Assembly: GCF_030247195.1 (NCBI RefSeq)
Contig: NC_080671.1
Coordinates: 434,186,539 to 434,250,538 of the forward strand
DNA from: Topomyia yanbarensis
Taxonomy: Eukaryota > Arthropoda > Insecta > Diptera > Culicidae
Direction of reading: 5' to 3'
Length of the DNA: 64,000 nucleotides
The notes under the pieces were generated by a model that saw only the letters and a list, made by a program, of their open reading frames with translations, searched no databases and had not been told where the DNA came from. Below are positions 32,892 through 43,547 of this stretch, piece after piece; the stretch's first letter is position 1; every line of letters starts with the position of its first letter. The position numbers and the translations under genes were made by a program.

Positions 32892-34150
32892 ATGGCGGCC
32901 GCTAGTAGCGGTGATCCGGGAGGGTCAAGTCAAACAAGATTGCCGGTATACATGGATCCGACGAACAAATTCGGCGAATTGACGTTCCTGCAGCTGACAG
33001 GCAAAGACGGTGTACCTTTGCCGAGAAACCCGTTCGTCATTGGTAAATCGGTGGAGGTTGTCGCTGGAGGCCCAATTGAAAGTGCGAATACCGAAGCTCA
33101 AGGGACACGGTATACCCTTCGAGTTCGTAACCCAGTCCAAGTAGCCAAACTAATGAAAATGACCAAGCTCATTGACGGTTGTGGTTGAATCCCATCCGAA
33201 TTTGAACGTAAGCAGATGCGTAATTTTCTGCTACGATCTGATTCACCTTGAAGAAAAGGAGGTTTTGCAAGAAATTATAAGCCAGGGTGTGATTCGTGTA
33301 CAGCGAATTACACGAAAGGAAGAGGAGAAAAGAGTGAATACGCCAGCGCTTATCTTGACCTTCTGCAAGACCACATACCCGGAATACATGAAAATCGGTT
33401 TGCTTCGCGTCCCTACCCGCCCGTACTTCCCAAACCCGATGCTTTGTTATGGTTGCTTCAAATACGGCCATACTCGTGTTCACTGTCCTGGCCCGCAACG
33501 TTGTCCTAATTGCTCTGGAGAACATCAAGGTGAAGAAAAATGTCGAGCAGCTCAGTTCTGCCTAAATTGTAAAGGTGATCACCAACCAACAAGCCGCCAA
33601 TGTCCAAATTACAAAAAGGAAGTAGAGGTCATAAAAATAAAAATCCGCGACAATTTGACATTCCCGGAAGCGCGCAAACGAGCTGAGCAGCAAAATCTTG
33701 GAAGTTACGCCCAGGGTGCAGCGCAATCAAACGAGATCCTGAATAAATTGAAAGAACTGGAGCAGACAATGAAGAAGAAGGATGAGCAGATCGTTAAGCT
33801 TCTGGCAGAGAACAAACGCAAGGACGACAAAATTGAGCAAATGATGCGTACATCAAACAACATTCCGCCAGCCAAGAAAAACCACAGCACAGCAAAGAAC
33901 AAAAACCAACGAATCAGACGGCCGGGCCAATAACACGATCCAGGAACAACTCACCAGCGATAAATACGGACTCAAAACGAGGAAGACCACAGAAACAACA
34001 CACCCCTTTCAGCAAACCAACGACAACCTCACCGGATAACTTAAGCCCACCACCAAAAAGAACCGCTGCCACTACCACCAACGAAAATATGGAATATTCA
34101 GACGATGAAATTGAGATTACCGAGACGCCCCCTAGCCAGCCTCTTCGATA
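32892..34150 (+). pseudogene. I-type ORF1 (gag-like RNA-binding protein)
   Basis: Starts MAAASSGDPGGSSQTRLP at 32892. A one-base frameshift near 33177 shifts to the frame TVVVESHPNLNVSRCVIFCY ... KIGLLRVPTRPYFPNP, the RRM-like/zinc-knuckle core. Zinc knuckles CYGCFKYGHTRVHC, CPNCSGEHQGEEKC and CLNCKGDHQPTSRQC are intact at 33440-33610. A Lys/Glu-rich coiled-coil-like segment follows (ELEQTMKKKDEQIVKLLAEN). A second frameshift near 33890 leads to PITRSRNNSP and an acidic end, MEYSDDEIEITETPPSQP, stopping at 34150. The protein would coat element RNA. Both breaks could be sequencing errors, since the surrounding frame is clean. Confidence 0.85.
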
Positions 34151-37100
34151 ATTCTCATTTTCATCAACGTTTGGATACCAACGACAACCCACGCACGAAT
34201 ACTAACCACGAGATAGATCGGTTTGGAAGAGAGGAAAGTGTAGTACTCCTTCCAACGCAAGCACAGCAGGATGAAGGAACTATCCGGGCCGTCATACCCC
34301 AACCCGTTGATAGTGAATTCACCTCTGTGGCCGACAGGAACACCGATTTCACCACTACAACTTGTAAACCAGCAGACCAAAAACTCACGATCGACGAACA
34401 GAAGGAGATCAGCAGAACTACACAAAGTCTATCCCCAATGCCGACCGCAGTCGGTGTTCGTGAGCATAATAGTGTAGTTTGTACGACAGCGGTTGGCACT
34501 GTGGGGCTGGACCTTCCTCAGGTCAGTTCCGAAATTGTCAATCCCCTTGCAGGTACTGCTTGTTCTGATGTTCTTCCAGGTTTGACTGACAACATCGACG
34601 ACACGCTCCTTCCACATCACCACTCGCTGTCGCCCGGAGAAGGTCCATCGAGATATTCGTTTCGAGATGGAACAGCTGTCACCGCAACAGTAGCGTCGAA
34701 GCAAACAACGAAAACTACACAAAGTCTTTCCCCAGTGCCGGTCGCTGTCGGCAATTCTGGAAGTAATCGTGTAGTAGTTTCGACAGCGGCTGGCACTGTG
34801 GGGCTAGACGTCCCACAGGTCAGTCCTATTCCACCTCGCTTACGAACGGATTCTGTTGCGGTTTATCCCGTTACAGATGTGACCAGCACGCATCGAACGA
34901 GTAACCGGTTTGGGGAAGAAGAGAAGAAAGTAGCTTCCCCACTTCATCATGAAGGGATCGACCGGGGGGAAGAGGACTGTCTCTACCTTCCGGATATACA
35001 GTTTTCGCAATTCTCCTCCTGGCTTTCCGCCGGTGAAGGCACATCGCAACAGCAGTTCCAGAACACCGATCTCCCAACCACGTCGAGGAACCCTGTCGGT
35101 GAGCCAATACGAACTCGTAGACGTTCACCATCAACATCGTCTTCGTCAGCGACAATCACCAGTCGCAATAGCAAAAGTTTCGCACTGCAGTGGAACATTC
35201 GGGGCCTCCGTTCCAATATCGATGAACTTAAGCAGCTGATCGCCCAACACGAGCTAAAACTGATAGCGCTACAAGAAACAAAAGTGGACAACCGAGTAGT
35301 TCCAGCAGATTTCATCGGTAACAACTATACCCTGCTGCTGAAAACTGGTAGCTGTCGATACTGGCAACAAGGAGTAGGTCTTGCCATTCGGGATGGTGTA
35401 CCCTTCGAACGAATCGATGTCGACGACAATATACAGGCAATCGCAGTTCGGATCCAACTGCCACAACAAATGACGGTGGTATCGATCTACGTCCCTCCCA
35501 ATACTCAACAGTGTCAAGAACAGCTGGGTGACTTCCTTGAAACGCTTTCACGTCCAGTGCTGGTACTAGGCGAGTTTAACGCGCACCATATTTGCTGGGG
35601 TTCTACGAAATCTACCGCACCAGGCCACTTCATCGCCAAAAAAACGCTATCGGAACGATTACTCATCCTCAACGATGGATCGCAAACTCGGATTGATCCA
35701 GCTACCGGTATTACTTCGGCTATTGATCTCTCGATCTGCTCAGAATCGGTGGCTTCGAAATTTGTTTGGCGAACACTTCCGGACACCCACGGCAGTGATC
35801 ACTTTCCCATTCTCGTTTCCATTCCCGGACTGTCGACTATCCCAACGAAAAGACAGAAATGGATTTACGACCAAGCAGATTGGACAACCTACGAGCGATT
35901 GACTGCCAACGCTATTCGACCGGGCGTCGAAATATCAATCGACTGTTTCGTTGACCGGTTGATTAGAGCAGCAAACACAGCGATACCTCGCACTACCGGC
36001 AGAGTCGGTCCCAAAGCGGTTCCGTGGTGGTGTCCAGAGGTGAAAGCAGCTATCAAAAATCGGAGAAAAGCACTTAGAGCACTGAATCGTATACCAGCAG
36101 AGGACCCACGAAAAGCGGATGCACTGAAAAGCTTCCAGGAATCACGGGCAGCAGCAAGAAAGTCTATCCATGACGCCAAGAAAAAATCATGGGAAGACTT
36201 CGTCGCGAAGATATCTCCAAGTTCAACTACGTCGGAGATGTGGCAGACAATGAACACGTTGAGAGGGAAACGCCAACACCGCCCAACTGTCATCAAGCTG
36301 TCCAATGGTTACACGGATAAGCCAGAAGAAATAGCTGAAGAACTGGCGCAACACTACAGCGAAAGATCCGCAACCTCCAGCTATTCGTCGTTGTTCCAGA
36401 GGGAGAAAGAAAAGGCCGAACGAAACCGCATAGACTTCTCGCCAGATAGCGATGATATTTACAATTCGGACTTCACCCTGAATGAGTTGCTGTGGGCACT
36501 CGACAGAGGAAGAAGTGGCTCTTCAGGACCGGACTGCATCGGCTATCCAATGCTTCAGCGACTGCCATTGTCTGTGAAAACTGCCATGTTGGAACTTTTC
36601 AACAGAATATGGCGCAGTGGCGTATTCCCTCCCTGTTGGCGAACCGGAATCATCGTACCAATTCCAAAGCCAAATTAGAGCGACACGGGTCCATCTGCTT
36701 TCCGACCAATCACGTTAACGAGCTGTATGGCGAAGGTATTCGAGCGGATGGTGAATCGACGGTTAACCACCGAACTAGAGTCGAACGGGCGTCTCGACAA
36801 ACGACAACATGCCTTCAGATCTGGTCGGGGTACTGACACATACTTTGCGGAGCTGGAGAGGTCATTACTCGACCGTGACGAGCACTGTCTGATAGCGTCG
36901 TTAGACTTAGCCAAGGCGTACGACACCACTTGGAGATATGGCATCCTACGAACACTACAGAAATGGCAAATACGCGGAAGGATGGTAAACATTGTCAACA
37001 GTTTTCTGGCAGAGAGAACGTTCCAGGTCAACGTAGAGGGGCATTTGTCGCCAGCACATCCGCTGGAAAACGGTGTGCCGCAGGGCTCAGTGTCTGACTC

Positions 37101-37685
37101 GGCCAGTTGCTTATCGGCATTAGAAGCTGGCACATCGCAACACCCGTGGATTCAGCAGATTGAAAACATGTTACGAGGCCGTCCAATCAAGCTGTGCTGG
37201 ATTCCAGGTCATGCTGGTATCCATGGTAACGAAGAGGCAGACCGCCTCGCAGGAGAAGCCAGGGGTAATGCCCCCTTGCAAATAGCCGTTCCGGGAGCAG
37301 ACGCGAACAACCAAATGAAAACAGCTATCCGAAATCAGTGGTGCCGTCGACTGAAGTAAAACTTCGCCAAGGTTAATTCGACACAGGGAAATGGACTTAC
37401 CGCGAGAATTCGGCTGAACAGCGAGTGCTTACCCGGCTTCGAATAGGGCATACCCGGCTAACACACGACTTTCTGCTAAAGAAAACTTCACCACCAGTGT
37501 GCGCCTGCTGTGGGATCATTGTAGATGTCCGCCATGTGATCCTCTACTGCAGAAAATACGACGACGCTAGAAGGAAGCACGATATTGAGTCGGCTAGTCT
37601 GCGAGCGGCTCTGCGCAACGATAGGAAAAATGAGGAGAGTATGATAAAATTCCTCAGGGAAACTAACTTGTTTAAAATGTTGTAA
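34105..37685 (+). pseudogene. I-type ORF2: endonuclease, truncated reverse transcriptase, RNase H
   Basis: The frame opens at 34105, overlapping ORF1 by 46 bp. About 355 residues precede the endonuclease and contain a duplicated unit (QSLSP.P.AVG ... GTVGLD.PQVS). The endonuclease starts SFALQWNIRGLRSN (about residue 356), then LIALQETKVD, VVSIYVPPN, LVLGEFNAHH (Glu for the usual Asp) and DTHGSDHFPI. RT begins IIVPIPKPN, meets TAG (36676-36678), and resumes in frame with SAFRPITLTSCMAKVFE, LDLAKAYDTTW (box A) and NGVPQGSV (box B). Directly after PQGSV it jumps to SDSASCLSALEAGTSQHP of RNase H, so box C (YADD) and the thumb are deleted. RNase H ends WIPGHAGIHGNEEADRLAG. A frameshift near 37360 precedes the zinc-like end RLRIGHTRLTHDFLL ... 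CACCGIIVDVRHVILYC. Confidence 0.9.
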
Positions 37686-37830
37686 CTTTATACTTTGAAT
37701 TGTAAATGATAACTGACAACTGCATTGTAAAATTTTTCAGGTAAAATATTTTTCTTTCGACACGAATGCACCACTTCTTAGTGTAAAGTGTCGTTAATAA
37801 ACAACAACAACAACAACAATCTTTGTGCTT

Positions 37831-39110
37831 GAAGAGTACAAAACCTACAAATAAATCAGTTATGGAATTTGCGTTCCGACTTTGTCTCATAAGAATCCGA
37901 CAGTTAACGGACTAAGCTAGCGTCGGATTGACTCTAGCTCCAAAAAACGGAGACAGAACTTGTGTTCATGAGCAAGTTTTGTTGTGTCTCAAGCGATGAA
38001 ACTGCCCCTGGATACAGCCAGACTCATTTTAATTACTATCAGTATAAAATTGAATTATTATAAATTATTATAAATTATTATGTATCAAACGAGCACTAAA
38101 GCACTCCTGTCCATGTTCCAACAAACAACGGATCATTACGGCAAACATATGCGATTTTGTCCATATTGAATTGATCGTCCTTTTCACCAAATCGGAAATG
38201 CTAGTCGAACCACGAGCGTCGTTGTTTCCCACAGAAATTTTTTCGTCGATTGTGTACCTATATAGTTTGATGTGACTCACAAAAGCTTTTTTGTTCATCT
38301 AGTTATAAGGACATTGCACCACTGCTGCGCCACAGAGTGGCCGAACATTTCAATTGAAAATATGTAGCTAGGTATGTTCAGTTCGTTCAGCTAAACGCAG
38401 TACTGCACTGGTTTGGTGGATCGTAAGCACGAGCAGATGAGGAACTCTGGAATTGCGAAACATGGCTAAATGAATTGTTTGCCCTGTCAATATGTATAGT
38501 TTTCTATTTGACCAGTACCTAGGGTTTCATGTTTCCCCTTTTCGAACCCGGACGCAGTTCGATTGTGTGTTCCGATTGGTATTCACTTTTTGGTTAAGTT
38601 GGACAAACAGCTCTGATGATTTTATTCGAACGTGAATAAGGTTGAACGATATCATGGATTGGTGAGATTTTTCTTTGCCAATTTCACCAGTCAACCGATC
38701 TATTTGGGAAAGAACAGGTGACTGATATTCAGTATTCAATTGCATTAAATTTGCGATAATCGTTCAGCTACACATATGAACATGAATCTGCTCGTTGAGT
38801 GTCTAATGTTATACAGCTTACCGTTTAACCGTTATCTTTGTCAATATACTTCTATCGATAGTTTCATTTATCACCTATACATTTCAACCGCATTTGGACA
38901 TTCCTACACAATCCTATGATTGGAACGATAGTATCGGGCATCAGGATGGAGGTTGCTAATGACACATCAAATAGACAATCAACTACTGCGGAGCCGTCCA
39001 TATGGCGCTGATTTAAAAAGCCAATTCGAACTTCGCGTGAAGAGTTATTCTGAACACGCAGAGAACAGACATCCATCTCTGGTGTATGAGTAGTAAAAAA
39101 TTTACTACTT
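37831..39110. other. About 1.3 kb without assigned gene
   Basis: The first 100 bp contain a diverged relative of the 87-bp repeat at 2419-2829 (CCGAC and GTCGG words). Three minus-strand frames of about 70 codons (38068-39076) look slightly protein-like but have no motif I can name and are within chance expectation. Confidence 0.4.
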
Positions 39111-40164
39111 ATTAAAATATAATTTAGTAGTAGTCATTAGGTGCACTATACATTCATTCGGTGACTTTTGGACCGATCAGTCGATCTTTCCAGTCCGTGC
39201 AGTGCAACATTATAAAGAATAGTGCTAATCCGCTATCAAGGTTACAGCATTAATTTCCTTATTTTGTGTTTTTGCGCGTTTTCCGTTATTTGGCCAGCAG
39301 AGCAGTGAAGTAGTGTTTCTTTTCTAGTAGGCCGCCTAAATACCGTTATGTATACAAGTTAAGTAGCGCTCTAATATTACATTTTCCATTCTTGTCTATA
39401 ATACTAACCTGCACTGCGCAATATGAGTTTGCAAAAATGACTTCCGCTGATAATGATTTGCCTCAACTCAAGATGGATGTCGAAATAAAATCGCCTCCCC
39501 GCACTATGGGTCACAAGGGCGGTTTTTCGGTACAAAAATCAATAACTCCCAAACCGTTCATTTTAGAGAAATTTTGTCTGAAAGAATATTTTTGGAAATT
39601 AAATTGGCTTTCTTTTAAAGTAAAATGTAACTAGGGTGGTCCTCTCGAACATTCTTTTCGAAAAAATATTTTTCGAGCTAAATGGTGTAGCAAGGTACTT
39701 ACTTCAGCAAAGTTGTAGAAAAATAATTTTCAAGTAACATTTTCAAATGCATCAAAGTTATAGCATTATTGGTTTTCATGCTATAATTATTTTTCTTCTT
39801 TAACCTAGGGTATTTCTGAAAAAGTCAGTTTTTTAGCTATAACTTTTTAAATAGTTAGTCTATCTTAATACTCTCTATGAAGCAATTTTAGTACTTTTCA
39901 TTGCGCATATTTTTGCTGAAGAATGTGAATCGATATCATTTTTCGTTATCGAGTTACGATCGTTTTTTTAAATAAAAATGATAGTTTTCAATGACCTCTA
40001 ACTCAGAAGGTTGCAAAAAGTAGCAGCTAAATTTGTACTTTTTCGAAAGTGCATCAAAAATACTATAAAGTATCTCAAAATCAACTTTTGCTTTTTTATC
40101 CTTCAGCGAAAAATGTTGACATCAACATTATGATCAAATTACATCAGCTTACGGCTGTTTTTAA

Positions 40165-41428
40165 CCCTTTCATGCCCAACTTTTTTCTAGTGCATGTAGG
40201 GTTTCAAAACTATTTTTCCTTGAAAACGGTTGGGTCAAGAAACACGAAAAGCCTATTTTCATAAAGATAGGTGCTTCCGGACTTGCCATCAACACGTCGA
40301 AAACAAAGTACATGATAGGAAGAGGTTCACGAGAAGAGAATGAGAACCGCCCGCTTCGAGTTTGCATCGGTGGCGACGAAATCGAGGTGGTTGAAGAGTT
40401 CGTGTACTTGGGCTCACTGGTGACTGCCGACAATGATACCAGCAGAGAGATTCGTAGACGCATCGTGGCAGGAAATCGTGCTTACTTTGGCCTCCGCAAG
40501 ACACTTCGGTCGAACAGAATTCGCCGTCGTACGAAGTTGACCATCTACAAGACGCTGATTAGACCGGTAGTTCTCTACGGGCACGAGACCTGGACCATGC
40601 TCGTGGAGGACCAACGCGCACTTGGTGTCTTCGAACGGAAAGTGCTGCGTACCATCTACGGTGGAGTGCAGATGGAAGACGGCACATGGAGACGGCGAAT
40701 GAACCATGAGTTGCATCAGCTGTTGGGGGAGCCGCCCATCTGTCATACCGCGAAAATCGGACGACTACGGTGGGCCGGGCACGTAGCCAGAATGTCGGAA
40801 AATAGCCCGGTGAAAACGGTTCTCAATTGCAATCCGACCGGTACAAGAAGACGTGGCGCGCAGCGAGCACGATGGATCGACCAGGTGGAAGACGATTTGC
40901 GGACCCTTCGCAGACTGCGTGGCTGGCGACGCGCGGCCATGGACCGAGTGGAATGGAGGAATCTTTTGTATACGGCACAGGCCACTTCGGCCTTAATCTG
41001 TTAATAAATAAAAAGGTGCTTCCATGGCAGTGCTAGAAGCTGGTCAATTTTTACCTTGTAATGCTCAATGCAATTCTCCTAGAATAATTACAATAGTCCA
41101 ATTACGTAGAAAACGTAGCCAACGACAGTCTAAATTGATAAGTTTTATCAGTTTTCAATAATATTGCACCATAACGAAGATATATGAAAAAATCATTTTC
41201 CGTCGTCAACGTAAACTATCCCTGGCAGCACTGCTCTATCGGAATCCAATCAGACTAATTACAATAACTTCAGTTCTAGAGCTGATCCTTGTAACTGTAA
41301 TTACTGAAATTAAAGGCAATAATCACATTAATGAGCCTTACTTGTTTTTGTGAGCAAATCTCGCCTCAATCAAAAGTTATAGCTGTTTAAAAACGTTGTT
41401 GTCCACAAACAACATGGGCATGAATGGG
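40165..41428. mobile_element. piggyBac-type MITE nested in T4, carrying an RTE
   Basis: TTAA at 40161-40164 and 41429-41432; ends CCCTTTCATGCCCAAC and the complement of CATGGGCATGAATGGG, matching over about 14 bp with one or two differences. TTAA duplication with CCC termini indicates a piggyBac-like MITE. Without the RTE insert (40279-41013 plus duplication) it is about 520 bp. Its palindromic CATGCCCA words resemble other TTAA MITEs in mosquitoes. Confidence 0.75.
40279..41013 (+). pseudogene. RTE-clade retrotransposon, 5'-truncated 3' end
   Basis: The open frame is uninterrupted from the first base of the insertion to TAA at 41002-41004 (241 codons). It starts GLAINTSKTKYM (the RTE palm-to-thumb motif), then EEFVYLGSLVT, RIVAGNRAYFGLRK, YKTLIRPVVLYGHETWTM and GRLRWAGHVARM, all typical of RTE elements such as mosquito JAM1. 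The 3' UTR is only about 9 bp (TAAATAAAA), a known RTE trait. A 10-bp duplication AGGTGCTTCC flanks it (40269-40278, 41014-41023). No reverse-transcriptase catalytic box is included. The intact frame indicates a recent insertion into the MITE. Confidence 0.9.
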
Positions 41429-41823
41429 TTAAGGGCCTGGTCATCGCCATTTAGCACCTGCTTTACTAGATCAAAAAGTCGAGTTTTCAAATGATTTTTT
41501 GAGCTTGTCAAATATATGTACACAAATATTGAAAACGTTAGGCTCAGGCAGATATTTATTTTACTATTCTACATAACTATTTTATTATAATCGACATCAT
41601 CATAATTATTATAATCACAATTATCAACATCATCAGCATCGTCGTCGCTATAGTTATCCGAATCGTGTTTCTTTTCCTAAAGATTAAGTTTCCTTTTCCT
41701 TTTCAAGCACAATTCATTCACTCGGTTTTTTGGACGGCCTATAATTTTGAACATTACACAAACAGTATAAAATGTAGAGCATGTTACTTTAAAAAGCGAA
41801 TGAATTAAGGATTACCCTTCATT

Positions 41824-42141
41824 CTATTCTGAGTAAGCGATGAATTTCTGTGAATGCTGGTTTGGGAGGAAGTACATTTTTTTTGGAACTGTTAACAGCT
41901 TCTCAAAATATTTCGAATTTTTATCGAGCACTTTCGTCTCAATTTGATGACTGTCTTTCCAAAATCGATCAAACCTTTTACATGTTTTAATTGCTACAGC
42001 TTTTGCATTCCGAGCGAAATTCTTTTTTTCATTTTCTCCCACATCAAATGATCTCATAATTTTCTCAAACCCAGCCTTTATTTTCTTTCTATTTTCGCCT
42101 TTGGTCACTTTCCAGAGATCGAATGATTTTCTTTTATCCAT
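41824..42141 (-). CDS. Unrecognised 105-aa frame inside T4
   Basis: Minus-strand frame starting MDKRKSFDLWKVTKG. It is rich in Lys/Glu/Phe with amphipathic helices (KKIKAGFEKIMRSFDV, then CKRFDRFWKDSHQIETKVL). It is the only non-repeat frame of note in the unique core of T4. I see no Transib/RAG1 catalytic D-D-E context and no zinc motif. The repeated pattern of aromatic and basic residues resembles small DNA-binding or coiled-coil proteins, but this is a guess. It could be an exon of a captured or element-borne gene, or chance in an A-rich strand (the coding strand is A-rich, which favours long Lys/Glu frames). Confidence 0.3.
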   Translation of the reverse strand: MDKRKSFDLWKVTKGENRKKIKAGFEKIMRSFDVGENEKKNFARNAKAVAIKTCKRFDRFWKDSHQIETKVLDKNSKYFEKLLTVPKKMYFLPNQHSQKFIAYSE

Positions 42142-42645
42142 TTTAACGGATAATAATACAAAGCACTACACGCGTTCATCAAAGCAGTCGTCGGCTACTG
42201 CGATTCGATACATGAATGGGATTGATACCAATTAAACTGTCACGACTCGTGGTGTTGTTGTTTATATATGACAACGAAGGACAAAAAAGCAAAAGTTGAT
42301 TTCGAGATATTTGATAGTATTTTTTATGCATTTTCGAAAGAGTACAAATTTAGCTGCTACTTTTTGCAACCTTCTGAGTTAGAGGTCATTGAAAACTATC
42401 ATTTTTATTTAAAAAAATGATCGTAACTCGATAACGAAAAATGATAACGATTCACATTCTTAAGCAAAAATATGCGCAATGAAAAGTACTAAAATTGCTT
42501 CATAGAGAGTATTAAGATAGACTACCTACTTAAAAAGTTATAGTTAAAAAACTGACTTTTTCAGAAACACCCTAAGTTAAAGAATAAAAATAATTATAAC
42601 ATGAAAACCGATAGTGCTATAACTTTGATGCATTTGAAAATGTTT

Positions 42646-43547
42646 CATATTTGGAGAAAAAAATTGTTCTACACATACACACAACTTTTTGAGTAAAAAA
42701 CTTATTTGTCTTGAAATACCTCTAACTTTAAAAGTATGTTTTGTATCTTAAATGTTTTAGTTCCGTTCGAAAGGTGAGAAAATTTCGCATTGAGTGATGT
42801 CCTCACATGTTTCAGCTAATGAGTTTAAGTAGCCTTTTCAAAGTAATTTATTGAAAATTAAACAATTTTGAACGATTTTTCGTTCATTTCTTGAAAATCC
42901 TAATAGTTAACCTCATCATTTTAATAATTCAGATTGTTAGTCTTGATGAGCTGCTTAATTCGTTCTTTCACATGATACACTTACCTTTTCTTATTTTCAT
43001 GATTTTGGGTTATTCAACTTGGATATTTTTATTTCATTTTCACTAGTACTAGCTCTAATTGAAAAATTATGGCACTTATTGTACTTTTTTTCTTTTTATT
43101 CGAAAGCCAGGAAAATTTGACAGTGAAAAATGTATTAATACCTTTCAGTTAAGTGAATTTAGTATTATTTCAAAAGTAAATTAGTTTAAAGTTAGTGCTA
43201 TTATTGACATTTTCGTTAATTTTCTTAAAATAGTAAATAATAAACATCACCATTATTATTATGAAAATAATGCATCTCAGCAAGTTCTACAGTTCTTTCT
43301 TTGACTCCATTCAATTATCTCTTTTGGTTTCGACGCAAAATCGTGTTTATCACATCGTTTCATATGGAAAAATAACGATTTCGAACCCACTACATTTGTG
43401 GCGAACTCATGCTGTGTTAACTATTAAATAGCAGCAAAATGAAAAGAGATTTAGACAAAGTGTCAAATAAAAAGTTATAGAGAACATTAAGGGGCATCAA
43501 ATGAACAATAGTAACGATAAATTTTATTGATTAATAATTAGAATAAT
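42646..43547. repeat. Recipient copy of a 902-bp near-identical block
   Basis: Matches 45954-46855 at a constant offset of 3308 bp, with one difference seen (TTATGGCACTT here, TTATGACACTT there). It lies in the right inverted repeat of T4 and is followed by AATT and then a 141-bp second copy of T4 sequence: 43552-43692 repeats 42506-42646. No inverted ends are seen on the block. It has no coding content. Confidence 0.9.

Larger units (their letters stand above)
32174..37818 (+). mobile_element. 5'-complete I-type non-LTR retrotransposon
   Basis: Bounded by a perfect 12-bp target duplication ATCTTTGTGCTT (32162-32173, 37819-37830). The element starts CATCTGAGTTGG, has a leader of about 720 bp, ORF1 with zinc knuckles, ORF2 with endonuclease, reverse transcriptase and RNase H, and ends in an AAC-repeat tail (37797-37818), the simple-repeat tail typical of I-type elements. 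The exact duplication and readable ORFs make it the youngest large retroelement here. It cannot move by itself: ORF1 has frameshifts; ORF2 has an in-frame TAG, a frameshift and a large internal deletion. Confidence 0.9.

Noticed and set aside
38068..39076. Three minus-strand frames of about 70 codons that might be an integrated viral or retroviral remnant
   Set aside because: No conserved motif could be named, and such lengths are expected by chance; evidence is insufficient.
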